DNA of 64,000 nt from Neobacillus sp. PS3-40 (GTDB taxonomy: Bacteria; Bacillota; Bacilli; Bacillales; Cytobacillaceae). A program made the translations under genes and the position numbers. Below, piece by piece: positions 17,657 through 26,252 of this stretch (the first letter of the stretch is position 1; every line of letters begins with the position of its first letter). The DNA is taken from contig NZ_CP133266.1 in NCBI RefSeq assembly GCF_030915485.1, positions 744,001-808,000 of the forward strand. The letters are read 5' to 3'. A model generated the notes under the pieces. That model did no database searches. It worked only from the letters and a program-made list of their open reading frames with translations, and was not told the origin of the DNA.

Positions 17657-18745
17657 TTACGCCCACCTCATCAACAGTAATTCTGAACTGAATCCTGGTC
17701 CAAGGGAGGCACCCAACCCGAGAGCTCCTTTTTGAATATCCAATTCCATATGTGCTTTTAGTACATAGAAAATGGTTGCTGAAGACATATTTCCGTTTTG
17801 TTTCAGTACTTCAAACGATAGATTATTCATCGATTTCGGGATACCAAGGGATTTCTCATAGGCATCCAAAACTTTTTTTCCACCCGGGTGTGCAATAAAA
17901 TAATCTATTTGTTCAATTTTTACATTTTGCTCGATTAAAAATTCGCTAACATTGGGCTTTAACCAATCTTCAATAATATGGGGGATATCACGAGAAAAAA
18001 TAACAAACAATCCATTATTCTTGACATCCCAGCCCATAACATCCAAAGAATCTGGCATAAGAGTCGATTGTGTCGCCAAAATATGTGGAGAAGTATCGGT
18101 CTTTCTAAGCTCATTAATATCGACTTGATCACCACAAACAAGTGCACAGGCAACTCCATCTGAGAATAACGATGTTCCAATAAGATTGCTTTTTGAGCGA
18201 TCATTTCTTTGAAAAGTTAGACTGCAAAGTTCAACAGATAGGACTAGAACTTTTGCAGTGGGAAATGCCAGACAGTATTCAAATGCTCTTGATAAGCCTG
18301 CAGCTCCACCTGCACACCCCAGGCCCCAGATAGGAATTCGTTTTGTATGAGAAGAAAATGGTAATTGGTTCATTATTCGTGCTTCAATGCTTGGTGTTGC
18401 AAAACCTGTTGTGGAGATAAAAAAGAACGCATCGATATCCTGGTAGGGGATATTGTTTTTTAAAAATTCCTTACTATTTAGGCATTTTTGGACAGCTTCC
18501 TTGCCAAGTGTAACCGCTGATTCAATATAGATATCATTTCTCTCCTCGAAAGAACGGTCCGTTTCAAACCAATCTATATCTTTTACAAAATATCTCTTTT
18601 CAATTTGACCGTTCGGAAAGGCTTTTAATAGCCTTTCAATATCTTTATAGGATTCAGAAAAAAGCTCCCTAGCAAAGGCGATTGCCTTGTCCTGTTTTAT
18701 CTCGTAAGGCGGGTGAACGTCTGCAATAGAAATAATGGTTGGCAT
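17657..18745 (-). CDS. bpsA: BpsA, type III polyketide synthase (alkylpyrone synthase)
   Basis: 363 residues from the ATG of MPTIISIADVHPPYEI. The open frame continues upstream, but a GAAGGAG site marks this start and it matches family length. The chalcone-synthase fold has its catalytic Cys144 in GLGCAGGAAG, a His in IAHPGGKKVLDAY and an Asn in KQNGNMSSAT, so the triad is complete. It condenses long-chain acyl-CoA with malonyl-CoA to make triketide/tetraketide pyrones, which YpbQ methylates. In B. subtilis pbuX and xpt follow; they are absent here. Confidence 0.95.
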   Translation of the reverse strand: MPTIISIADVHPPYEIKQDKAIAFARELFSESYKDIERLLKAFPNGQIEKRYFVKDIDWFETDRSFEERNDIYIESAVTLGKEAVQKCLNSKEFLKNNIPYQDIDAFFFISTTGFATPSIEARIMNQLPFSSHTKRIPIWGLGCAGGAAGLSRAFEYCLAFPTAKVLVLSVELCSLTFQRNDRSKSNLIGTSLFSDGVACALVCGDQVDINELRKTDTSPHILATQSTLMPDSLDVMGWDVKNNGLFVIFSRDIPHIIEDWLKPNVSEFLIEQNVKIEQIDYFIAHPGGKKVLDAYEKSLGIPKSMNNLSFEVLKQNGNMSSATIFYVLKAHMELDIQKGALGLGASLGPGFSSELLLMRWA

Positions 18746-18885
18746 AACGCATTCTCCTTCAACTCTTATAAGGATATTTTTTCCAATAGAGATTGAATTA
18801 TACAAGGGAGTTATTCATTTCCGCTCCAATTATCATAGTTGCAAAATCAATAATGGCTTTAATACACAGCCATTTAACCAAAAAA

Positions 18886-18907
18886 GCCCCTCCAATGCTG
18901 GAGAGGC
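18886..18907 (-). terminator. Minus-strand terminator upstream of bpsA with no annotated gene
   Basis: GCCTCTCCA-gcat-TGGAGGGGC followed by TTTTTT on the minus strand. The only reading frame ahead of it is a nine-codon ORF (MCTTTTFKT, ATG about 18932) with a GAGGT site, and a TTGACA-like -35 at about 19015-19020. It may end a small RNA or leader peptide transcript. Confidence 0.6.
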
Positions 18908-19065
18908 AATTACGTTTTGAAGGTTGTTGTTGTGCACATTTATTATACCTCAACTCTTTATCACCTTTCATTGCATAATCTTTCCCAATAAACTATTTAA
19001 AAAATTTAGAGTATTTTGTCAAAATGATGAAAAATATGTTAAAATAAATTAATTTATTGAGCGAG

Positions 19066-19185
19066 AATGAGGAAATGGGAGGCCCCACAAGCGGTACGCC
19101 GAGGAGCGTTATCCCTCCCCGCGGAAATCAACAGGCAAAGTTACGGCCTAAAAACTCCGATTTATGCGATAAGAGCCTTATAAAA
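19066..19185 (+). repeat. GC-rich palindromic repeat R1, partial copy
   Basis: It matches the 58090-58270 copy: AATGGGAG, CCCCACA, GCGGTACGCCGAGGAG, ATCCCTCCCCGCGGAAA and the following GGCAAAGTT...CTAAAAAC flank. The 5' half and part of the 3' arm are missing. Confidence 0.8.
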
Positions 19186-19303
19186 TGAAAAATCTCCTTA
19201 CCCAAAGTAGGAGGAATGAAATATAAGTAGTTCGTGAAAACTCTTGAATAATCTGATTCGGTGAATACCGAGAGTCTATATTACAGTAAGGAGGAATGAA
19301 TAG

Positions 19304-19768
19304 ATGATACTTACAAAAAATGTCAATGACCTTTTTAATGGAACGATTGAGTCAGTAAAATTGCTTCTCCCATTCGAATTAACCATTGATCAGCCTTCTA
19401 CCTTACTTGAACCTCTTACACAGCATCCCTTTGGAGTCTTAATTGGCATGAAGGGAAATATAAGTGGAAAAATCATTATTGACGCCAGTGAGGAAATTTT
19501 TCAAAAGATCGGTGAACGAATGTTCGGGATGATTTTAGAAGGAGAAATGTTAGAGTCATTCGCAGGTGAACTCGGTAATATGCTTGCGGGCTCTTTATCA
19601 ACTTCTATTTCTAATCATGGCTTTGAAATAGATATAACACCACCAACAATTCTTGTAAAAGAATCGCTTGTTAATCGGCACAAGAAAGCATACCAGTTCC
19701 CGTTTTACCTTCATCATGTTGGTTCACTTTATATTATTTTTATGATTGATTATTTGAACAAAGAGTGA
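19304..19768 (+). CDS. CheX-like chemotaxis phosphatase-family protein
   Basis: 154 residues of the CheC/CheX fold. The segment FAGELGNMLAGSL gives the catalytic E-x-x-N pair, with the conserved proline about 22 residues later (ITPPT). Such proteins dephosphorylate CheY-P or act as a decoy phosphatase. A GTAAGGAGGAATG ribosome site precedes the ATG. The gene stands alone, away from any chemotaxis genes in the window, so its response-regulator partner is unknown. Confidence 0.82.
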   Translation: MILTKNVNDLFNGTIESVKLLLPFELTIDQPSTLLEPLTQHPFGVLIGMKGNISGKIIIDASEEIFQKIGERMFGMILEGEMLESFAGELGNMLAGSLSTSISNHGFEIDITPPTILVKESLVNRHKKAYQFPFYLHHVGSLYIIFMIDYLNKE

Positions 19769-19782
19769 TGATAGGTTAAAAA

Positions 19783-19869
19783 GGGCAGATCATCATAAAA
19801 AAAGATCAGTTTATCAAATCTAAGCTGAAAAATATACTTTTTCACTTAGATTTTGATGAAGATCAGCCC
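19783..19869. repeat. Long inverted repeat after the CheX-like gene
   Basis: GGGC...GCCC ends enclose arms ATCAAATCTAAG / CTTAGATTTTGAT with an A/T-rich loop. It could act as a terminator for the cheX-like gene. It resembles the inverted repeat at 25882-25968, which also starts GGGCAGATC and ends in GCCC. Confidence 0.6.
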
Positions 19870-19920
19870 ATTTCATACTATATACTTATATTAATAACAG
19901 TGGAGAATATCAAAAAGAAA

Positions 19921-19940
19921 AAGCACCAAATACAGTGCTT
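19921..19940 (-). terminator. Terminator of the zinc-ribbon gene
   Basis: AAGCAC and GTGCTT arms followed by TTTTCTTTTT on the minus strand, five bases after the stop. Confidence 0.75.
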
Positions 19941-19944
19941 AAAG

Positions 19945-20070
19945 TTATGGTTTTTCTTTTTGTGATTGAATTTCAATCCATATTTTATTATTTGCGAGTG
20001 ATCCACAAATCCTACAATATTCCTCTTTGTTATAAAGAATTCTGCAAAGTTCACAATAATATTTTTCCAC
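19945..20070 (-). CDS. Small zinc-ribbon protein, 41 residues
   Basis: GTG start at 20070 giving VEKYYCELCRILYNKEEYCR, then ICG and a charged tail ending QSQKEKP. Two CxxC pairs spaced 12 residues apart would bind one zinc, as in rubredoxin-like zinc ribbons. A promoter (TTCACA-17-TATGAT) lies upstream and a hairpin terminator downstream, so it is a complete transcription unit. The ribosome site (AAGTGAG) is weak. Function unknown. Confidence 0.68.
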   Translation of the reverse strand: MEKYYCELCRILYNKEEYCRICGSLANNKIWIEIQSQKEKP

Positions 20071-20111
20071 AAAAACACACTCACTTTTCGCTAAATTCAA
20101 CTGCCTATAGC

Positions 20112-20140
20112 ATCATATTTTTTTATTTTAAAAGTGTGAA
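20112..20140 (-). promoter_or_regulatory. SigA-type promoter of the zinc-ribbon gene
   Basis: Minus strand: TTCACA, 17-base spacer, TATGAT; the start codon is about 40 bases downstream. Confidence 0.6.
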
Positions 20141-20230
20141 CATAAAACCTGAATCTTCTAATAAAATAATTATGCAAATAGGTTTCATCGATTAATCACA
20201 TTTCTAATTTTTCAAAGGAGGTTGAGTAGG

Positions 20231-20377
20231 TTGGCAAGAAAAGAACTTAAAAAGGAAAAAACGGATGTAGAGGATAACACTTCTTTGAAGGGAACCTTAG
20301 CATCCGTTTTCATTTTAGGCATTTTCATCGCAGGAATGTGGGTAGGCGTTTATTTCGTATTCCTAAATCGATTTTGA
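20231..20377 (+). CDS. Cytochrome c oxidase small subunit (IIa-type)
   Basis: 48 residues from a TTG start behind a strong AAAGGAGGTTG site. A charged N-terminus (ARKELKKEKTDVED) is followed by one membrane helix (LASVFILGIFIAGMWVGVYF). Small single-helix subunits precede subunit II in ba3-type oxidases such as that of Thermus (subunit IIa), so this role is inferred from position and shape. It is 14 bases before the subunit II gene. Confidence 0.75.
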   Translation: MARKELKKEKTDVEDNTSLKGTLASVFILGIFIAGMWVGVYFVFLNRF

Positions 20378-20391
20378 AAGGAGGAAAATCT

Positions 20392-20868
20392 ATGCATCTT
20401 CACAAATTCGAAAAAATTTGGCTTTCCTTTGGTATAGGTGCCTTAATCCTTTTTTTAATTATTATCGGCGTCAGTGCATTCTATCTTGGTAACATGCCTC
20501 CTAGTTCTTTAACTACTATTAATTCAGAAAAGGTCGATCAAACAGCACCCTTCACTAAACCAGGCCTACATAAGGTTGAAGGGAAAAGTTGGGATTATGA
20601 ATTAATTGTCGTAGCCTCTACTTTCTCCTTCAATCCGATGAGTGTAAAAATCCCACTTGGTGCAAAAGTAAAAATAATTGCAACTACGAAAGATGTTGTT
20701 CATGGCTTTGAAGTTGCCGGAACGAACATCAATATGATGCTAGAACCAGGATACGTTAGTGAATATACGACAACATTTGATAAACAAGGAAATTACTTAA
20801 TCGTTTGTAATGAATACTGTGGTGCAGGTCACCATTTAATGAGTTCGCGAATTGAGGTGGTTAAGTAA
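20392..20868 (+). CDS. cbaB: ba3-type cytochrome c oxidase subunit II
   Basis: 158 residues from the ATG of MHLHKFEKIW, which has a GGAGG site; an upstream GTG in the same frame would overlap the small subunit gene. It has one N-terminal membrane anchor and then an external cupredoxin domain. The binuclear CuA ligands are all present: His in VVHGFE and CNEYCGAGHHLM (two Cys, backbone Glu, His, Met). It accepts electrons from cytochrome c. Its stop overlaps the start of subunit I (TAATG). Confidence 0.93.
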   Translation: MHLHKFEKIWLSFGIGALILFLIIIGVSAFYLGNMPPSSLTTINSEKVDQTAPFTKPGLHKVEGKSWDYELIVVASTFSFNPMSVKIPLGAKVKIIATTKDVVHGFEVAGTNINMMLEPGYVSEYTTTFDKQGNYLIVCNEYCGAGHHLMSSRIEVVK

Positions 20869-22526
20869 TGGCGAATACAATAACAAGTCAATTTAAGGTG
20901 GATTCGAAGGATGCGAAGCTTTCGATGGCTCACTTTTTTATCGCCTTTACGGCGCTAGCTCTTGGCGGAATAATGGGACTCCTGCAAACGTTTGTACGTT
21001 CAGGAAAATATGATCTGCCTGGTGGGATAAGCTATTATGAGATTTTAACTGTCCATGGAATTATGATGGGACTTGTTTTAACAACCTTCTTTATCATGGG
21101 ATTCCAACATTCTGTAGTCTCAAGAACTGCAGGTACGTATTCCAATACTGCTCGACACATTGGATGGATTGGATTTTTCGTCATGACTCTTGGAACTGGC
21201 ATGTCTGCAACCATGGTGTTACTTAACAAGGCATCTGTCCTCTATACTTTTTATGCACCATTGCAAGCACATTGGATTTTTTATTTAGGATTAACATTTT
21301 TTGTGATCGGAAGCTGGATTGATGGAGCAGCTTTAATTATGACCTATGTGAAATGGCGGAGAAACAACCCTGGAAAACCAGGACCATTATTAAGCTTTAT
21401 GGCGGTCATAAATACTGTTCTATGGTTTGTAGCAACACTTGGGGTCGCAGGAACTGTTTTATTCCAGTTACTTCCTTGGTCACTTGGCCTTATTGATAGA
21501 ATTAATGTTTTAGAAAGTAGGACTTTATTTTGGTATTTCGGACATCCACTCGTGTATTTTTGGCTCCTTCCTGCCTACATGTGTTGGTATGCTATCATTC
21601 CAAAGATAATAGGCGGAAAGATTTTTTCTGATTCTTTAGCCCGTTTATCATTTATTTTATTATTACTTTTTTCGATTCCAGTAGGTTTTCACCATCAACT
21701 AATGGAGCCTGGCATTGATCCTGCTTGGAAGTTTATACAGGTAATCTTGACTTTTATGGTCGTCATCCCATCTTTAATGACTGCATTTGCTTTGTTTGCA
21801 ACATTTGAAAGAAGTGGGCGCGTTAAAGGGGCAACTGGATTATTTGGATGGTTTACAATACTTCCCTGGAAAGACGCGCGATTTACAGTACCTTTTATAG
21901 GCATGGCCGCATTTATACCCGCAGGAGCTGGTGGTATCATTAATGCTTCAAACCAAATGGACCAAGTGGTTCATAATACGATTTGGGTAACAGGCCACTT
22001 CCACTTGACGGCAGCAACATCAGTTGTATTAACATTCTTTGGTATCTCGTATTGGTTGGTTCCACATTTAACTGGCCGCATACTTACTAAAGCAATGAAC
22101 AAACTGGCTATTATCCAGGCGTGGATCTGGTTTATCGGAATGGTATTCATGTCAGGTTCCATGCATATTGAAGGGCTACTAGGGGCTCCAAGACGCTCTG
22201 CTTTCTCTACTTATGGAGGTGCAAAGCAAGCAATGGAATGGATTCCATATCAAATAGCTCAGGCAGTGGGTGGAAGCATTTTATTTATTGGTATTATTCT
22301 TTTCGTAGTAATTTTTATCAACCTTGCTTTCTTTGCACCAAAAGGGGAAGAAGAATTCCCAATTGGTGAAGCAGAAAATCCTGAAGAATCGATTCCATTG
22401 GTTTTGGAAAACTGGAAATTATGGATTGGTATCACTATCGCACTTATTCTTTTTGCTTATACCATTCCATTTATCCATATCATTCAACACGCACCTATTG
22501 GTTCTAAAGGATTCAAAACATGGTAA
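20868..22526 (+). CDS. cbaA: ba3-type cytochrome c oxidase subunit I
   Basis: 552 residues, about 13 membrane helices, a B-type haem-copper oxidase. The motif GHPLVYFWLLPAY includes the CuB His and the cross-linked Tyr; HHQ in VGFHHQL gives two further CuB ligands and GHFHLT the haem ligands. The active-site Tyr argues for oxygen reduction rather than NO reduction. With the two preceding genes it forms a three-subunit proton-pumping oxidase operon. No haem A synthase or cytochrome c gene is nearby. Confidence 0.94.
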   Translation: MANTITSQFKVDSKDAKLSMAHFFIAFTALALGGIMGLLQTFVRSGKYDLPGGISYYEILTVHGIMMGLVLTTFFIMGFQHSVVSRTAGTYSNTARHIGWIGFFVMTLGTGMSATMVLLNKASVLYTFYAPLQAHWIFYLGLTFFVIGSWIDGAALIMTYVKWRRNNPGKPGPLLSFMAVINTVLWFVATLGVAGTVLFQLLPWSLGLIDRINVLESRTLFWYFGHPLVYFWLLPAYMCWYAIIPKIIGGKIFSDSLARLSFILLLLFSIPVGFHHQLMEPGIDPAWKFIQVILTFMVVIPSLMTAFALFATFERSGRVKGATGLFGWFTILPWKDARFTVPFIGMAAFIPAGAGGIINASNQMDQVVHNTIWVTGHFHLTAATSVVLTFFGISYWLVPHLTGRILTKAMNKLAIIQAWIWFIGMVFMSGSMHIEGLLGAPRRSAFSTYGGAKQAMEWIPYQIAQAVGGSILFIGIILFVVIFINLAFFAPKGEEEFPIGEAENPEESIPLVLENWKLWIGITIALILFAYTIPFIHIIQHAPIGSKGFKTW

Positions 22527-22610
22527 ACAAGATAATTATGTAAAAAAGTTTCCTGAAGAATTTCTCTTCAGAGTTGCAAACAATTTAAAATCAATTCAAT
22601 GCACAAGTGA

Positions 22611-22640
22611 ACCCGTTCGGGCAATCCGAACGGGTTTTTT
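22611..22640 (+). terminator. Terminator of the oxidase operon
   Basis: ACCCGTTCGG-gcaat-CCGAACGGGT then T-run. Confidence 0.92.
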
Positions 22641-22776
22641 TATCCCACTAAACCATATGTAATTATCTAGTTTCTAAATTTAAAAAGAAATAACATAATT
22701 CTATATCAGGTCCTAAAAACAAAAAAATTGTACATAGTAATAAAAGGAAAAAATACTAACTAAAGGAGGAAACAGA

Positions 22777-23133
22777 ATGAGTAAAGTTAATTTCATCGCT
22801 TTAGAAATATATCCAAATGAAGCACCCATTTTGATGATGGAGCAGTTAGGTCAATTTGAAGTAAAACATAACTTGGCTAACAATCTCTTCTGTGGCTATC
22901 ACACCTTCCAATATGAAGGAAAGAACTTCATGCATATTGGCTGGAATAGTGCAAACGGAGTTGCTTACCATACATTAAAACGTTTCTCAGAGGAAACCAA
23001 ACGCACATTCTTCACCCGCTTCAACGAACTGCATTCATTACCACTCTCTGAAGTACAAAACATTTTTTATCAAGATAAGGATGAAGATTTTATCGAACCG
23101 ATTTTGGCATTAGAAGAAGAAGCAATGGCATAA
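22777..23133 (+). CDS. Hypothetical protein, 118 residues
   Basis: I do not recognise it. The product is soluble, with aromatic and histidine-rich stretches (NLFCGYHTFQYEGKNFMHIG) and an acidic C-terminus. An AAAGGAGG site precedes the ATG. It is a single gene between the oxidase operon terminator and the EamA gene (convergent). No cofactor motif is obvious; one cysteine only. Confidence 0.75.
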   Translation: MSKVNFIALEIYPNEAPILMMEQLGQFEVKHNLANNLFCGYHTFQYEGKNFMHIGWNSANGVAYHTLKRFSEETKRTFFTRFNELHSLPLSEVQNIFYQDKDEDFIEPILALEEEAMA

Positions 23134-23245
23134 CTGACCGACCATTAACGTTTCAATGGAAGAAAGACCAGGTCATATTATGCGACCCGGTCAGAAATTT
23201 AGTATGTATATACGATGTCTTCTTTTTAAGAATAGTATTACTTGC

Positions 23246-24160
23246 CTAATTGATTGGGGCTTTTGTTTTATTAAATAAACTTAGTGCTACTTTTGGTAAA
23301 TTGACAAGTATTACGGATATTAAGACGAATGCAGCACCAATTAATTGCATAACCCCTAATTTTTCCTGGTAATAGATAACGCTAAGGAGTGTAGCTACAA
23401 CTGGCTCAACCGTAGCAATTATCGATGCCTTACTACTTTCCATTTTCTCGAGTCCCTTTGTGTACATGAAATATGCGATAACCGTGGGAAATAATCCTAA
23501 GCCCAATGCCCAAAAGAGGTTATCACTTCGCCAAATCAAGGACCATTTTTCCCATATACCAGTTAATGGAATTAATGTAATCGTCGCAATTAGGAAAGTA
23601 TAAAAAGTCACGGTAAAAGATTCATATTTTCTCAAAGCAAATTTCCCAAAAATACTATATAGTGAATAGCCAAATCCTGCTCCTAAACCTGTTATTAAAC
23701 CAATTGTGCTTATGGATGAAGTTTCACTAAGATTAATACCCGCTATGAAAATACACCCTATTAAGGTCCCAATTACTGAAATAATTTTAATTACATTCAA
23801 TCTTTCATTTAAAAAAAAGAAAGATAAAACTGTTACAAATGCTGGAGCAGTATATAACAAAATAACCGCTATTGAAAGGTTCATATGATTTATTGTAGTA
23901 AAGTAACACCAATTAAAAAATACGATACTACAGATACCCGTACCAACAAATAGCTTTACATCTGCAAATTTTATTTTCATTTGTTTTGGATACATGAACA
24001 ATCCACCGAAACAAAGCATTACTGTTGCTGTTGCGACGCGAATGGTGACGATCTCCATTGGGGTAAAACCTACTTTTGAAAGGGTTCTAACAAATATTGC
24101 TATCAATCCCCACAAACTAGCACTCAGTGCAATTAATAAAAGTGGTATCATTTTTTTCAA
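23246..24160 (-). CDS. EamA-family (DMT) transporter
   Basis: About 304 residues and ten membrane helices in two EamA repeats. I favour a TTG start at 24160 because AGGTG lies about ten bases upstream; a GTG at 24172 and an ATG at 24151 are alternatives. Helix 1 carries SLWGLIAIFVRT. Likely an exporter of small metabolites; substrate unknown. It is distinct from the paralogue at 8513. Confidence 0.87.
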   Translation of the reverse strand: MKKMIPLLLIALSASLWGLIAIFVRTLSKVGFTPMEIVTIRVATATVMLCFGGLFMYPKQMKIKFADVKLFVGTGICSIVFFNWCYFTTINHMNLSIAVILLYTAPAFVTVLSFFFLNERLNVIKIISVIGTLIGCIFIAGINLSETSSISTIGLITGLGAGFGYSLYSIFGKFALRKYESFTVTFYTFLIATITLIPLTGIWEKWSLIWRSDNLFWALGLGLFPTVIAYFMYTKGLEKMESSKASIIATVEPVVATLLSVIYYQEKLGVMQLIGAAFVLISVILVNLPKVALSLFNKTKAPIN

Positions 24161-24205
24161 CTCATAACACACCTAGTAAATCAATTTAATATCATTTGTT
24201 TAAAA

Positions 24206-25714
24206 TTATGTTAATTGATACACCTTACTATATTTCTCATAAAGATAATCTATTAGATATTGAGCATTCAATCCTTCACCTGTTGTATCTAGCAGGATTT
24301 CAAGCGGCTTTTTTAACTTTCCATATTGATGAATATTTTCTGTTAACCATTCCTTAATTGGAAGTAAATTCCCTTGTTCTAATAATTGATTAAAGTTTGG
24401 AAGGTCCTCCATCATTTTGTTTTTAAATTGGGCTGCATACATATATCCTAAAGCGTAGGAAGGAAAATACCCAAAGCTTCCTCCTGACCAATGTACATCC
24501 TGCAGAACACCCTTAGCGTCATTTTCAGGACGAATCCCTAGAATTTTTTCATACATATCATTCCATATTTCCGGAAGATCCTTCACTTCAATTTCATCAT
24601 TAAACAATCCCTTTTCGATTTCATAGCGGATTATTACATGTAAAGGATAAGTTAACTCATCTGCTTCAATCCTGATTAAAGAAGGTTTTGATTCATTTAT
24701 TGCCCGGTAAAAATCCTCAAGACTAACATTTTCAAAATGATTTCCAGAATAGGCCTTTAATTGTTCATAATTATGTTTCCAAAATGAAAAGTTCCTGCCC
24801 ACTATATTTTCAAAGAACAATGATTGCGACTCATGTATCCCCATTGAAGTACCCTCGCATAAAGTGGTTCCAATTAGTTCTTTTGAAAGATTTTGTTCGT
24901 ATAGAGCATGACCACCCTCATGGATTGTTCCGAATAAGGAAGTGCGGAAATCATGTTCGTCATATCTAGTTGTTACACGGACATCACCTGGATTCAATCC
25001 TGTTGCAAATGGATGGACAGTCACATCCAATCTCCCCGCGTCAAAGTCAAATCCCATTTGAGCAAGAATATCTAAACCAAATTTCCTCTGGCTTTCTTTT
25101 GGGAAATGATTATATAAAAATCCTGTTTGAGGCTTATTTGGAGACTCAGCAATTTGTTTTACTAAAGGAACAATCTTTTCCCTAAGTTCTTCAAATACTT
25201 TATCAAGGATTTCGACCGTCATGCCTGGTTCATAGAGTGCTAGTAAAGCATTATATTTATTACCTTCATAACCCCAATAATTTACGATACGTTTTGTCAT
25301 ATCAACTAATTTCTCTAAGTAGGGGAGAAACAGTTCAAAATCCGAATTTGCTCTTGCTTCTTCCCAAACACTTTCGGCTTTTGATTGGAGAATAACATAT
25401 TCTTTGTATTCTTCAGCAGGTACCTTTTTATTTCGATCATATGCCTTTCGACATTCTTCAAGCGTTTTCCTTGAAATTTCCGAAAGCTCTTTACCTGATA
25501 AATTAGCTATGTATGCAGCCATCTCTTCGGATGTTGACATCTTAAATACTTCTGATGATAGCATTCCAATAACCTGTGATCTTTGATCAACACCCTGTTT
25601 TGGGGCACCGGTTCGTAAATCCCAATAAATAAGTGCAAGAGCTTCATTGTATGCAGTAATTTTTTTTACATATTCCAAAAATTCCTTTTCTAAATAGTCT
25701 ATTTTAATGGCCAT
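24206..25714 (-). CDS. ypwA: YpwA, M32-family thermostable metallocarboxypeptidase
   Basis: 502 residues, matching B. subtilis YpwA (501). The zinc site HEGGH is in TIHEGGHALYEQN, with the third ligand Glu in GTSMGIHESQS. The family signature HPF and DVRVTTRY segments are present. It is a cytoplasmic carboxypeptidase that trims peptide C-termini. ATG with a GGAGGAG site. It keeps its syntenic place, but neighbours on both sides are insertions relative to B. subtilis. Confidence 0.95.
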   Translation of the reverse strand: MAIKIDYLEKEFLEYVKKITAYNEALALIYWDLRTGAPKQGVDQRSQVIGMLSSEVFKMSTSEEMAAYIANLSGKELSEISRKTLEECRKAYDRNKKVPAEEYKEYVILQSKAESVWEEARANSDFELFLPYLEKLVDMTKRIVNYWGYEGNKYNALLALYEPGMTVEILDKVFEELREKIVPLVKQIAESPNKPQTGFLYNHFPKESQRKFGLDILAQMGFDFDAGRLDVTVHPFATGLNPGDVRVTTRYDEHDFRTSLFGTIHEGGHALYEQNLSKELIGTTLCEGTSMGIHESQSLFFENIVGRNFSFWKHNYEQLKAYSGNHFENVSLEDFYRAINESKPSLIRIEADELTYPLHVIIRYEIEKGLFNDEIEVKDLPEIWNDMYEKILGIRPENDAKGVLQDVHWSGGSFGYFPSYALGYMYAAQFKNKMMEDLPNFNQLLEQGNLLPIKEWLTENIHQYGKLKKPLEILLDTTGEGLNAQYLIDYLYEKYSKVYQLT

Positions 25715-25798
25715 GGTTTCTCCTCCTCCATATTCCTTCCATATTTTATCATATTATTCAGAAAAAATTTTATTTAATAATATAAAAACATAAAAAAA

Positions 25799-25822
25799 AC
25801 AACAGAAATAAATTTCTGTTGT
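25799..25822 (-). terminator. Terminator of the DUF2249 gene transcript
   Basis: ACAACAGAAAT-aa-ATTTCTGTTGT followed by a long T-run on the minus strand. Confidence 0.75.
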
Positions 25823-25881
25823 AAAAAATATATGGGAAAAGAGGATGTTTCCTGGAAAAATAAAAGCTAATAAAGCAATAT

Positions 25882-25968
25882 GGGCAGATCTGATCAACTT
25901 AAATTCAGTAAAAAAACATTTTTTTTGATTGAATTTGATAACTTGATCTACTTTTCAGCGCTTTGCCC
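25882..25968. repeat. Long imperfect inverted repeat in the 3' region of the DUF2249 gene
   Basis: GGGC...GCCC ends and GATCAA...TTGATC arms enclose AAATTCA/TGAATTT and an A-run/T-run loop. It is similar in plan to 19783-19869. Confidence 0.55.
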
Positions 25969-25982
25969 TTTTCAACTTGTAA

Positions 25983-26216
25983 TTACTTCTTACCAACTGC
26001 AACTCTCCATGTTTCAGGTCCTTCTTCAAGGTACTCCCATGTAAATTGCTCAGGATATTCCATCATAAATTGATATTGAAGTGGTCTTGGATCATGGTCA
26101 TTTACAATTTGCATAAATTCCCCTGAATTTAATTCTGCATAAGCACCAAAAATAGTAGGATGTTTCTCACGTGGTGGGAAATCTGGTACATTTATAATCT
26201 TTGCGAAAGTTTGCAT
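25983..26216 (-). CDS. DUF2249 protein A
   Basis: 77 residues from the ATG of MQTFAKIINV, with an AAAAGGAGTGAC site; the frame is open further upstream but that lies in the promoter. The DUF2249 hallmark is NDHDPRPLQYQF, followed by a Trp-rich strand (FTWEYLEEGPETWRVAVG). DUF2249 proteins recur with NO-reductase and denitrification genes, but their role is not established. A near-perfect class II Fnr-type promoter precedes it. Confidence 0.88.
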   Translation of the reverse strand: MQTFAKIINVPDFPPREKHPTIFGAYAELNSGEFMQIVNDHDPRPLQYQFMMEYPEQFTWEYLEEGPETWRVAVGKK

Positions 26217-26252
26217 TATTGTCACTCCTTTTATATTCTTAACTTCTCTTAT

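Larger units (their letters stand above)
18746..19303. other. Gene-free stretch between bpsA and the cheX-like gene
   Basis: It holds the orphan minus-strand terminator, a plus-strand promoter-like TTGTCA-18-TAAAAT (about 19018-19047), a partial GC-rich repeat (19066-19185) and a leader with a TCGGT/ACCGA hairpin (about 19258-19275) ahead of the CheX-like gene. A second AGGAGGAATG at about 19209-19218 opens only a four-codon ORF. No purine riboswitch or xpt remnant was seen. Confidence 0.6.

Noticed and set aside
19150-19303. Riboswitch (c-di-GMP or purine type) upstream of the CheX-like gene
   Set aside because: None of the conserved core segments of those classes was found; only a small hairpin and a duplicated ribosome-site motif are present.
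19878-20084. 68-codon ORF on the minus strand
   Set aside because: It is low-complexity and overlaps the better-supported zinc-ribbon gene in another frame.
20868-22526. Haem-copper subunit I as a second NO reductase (CuA-Nor type)
   Set aside because: It keeps the oxidase Tyr in GHPLVYFW and its subunit II has all CuA ligands; NOR-type glutamates are absent, so an oxygen-reducing ba3-type oxidase is the better call.
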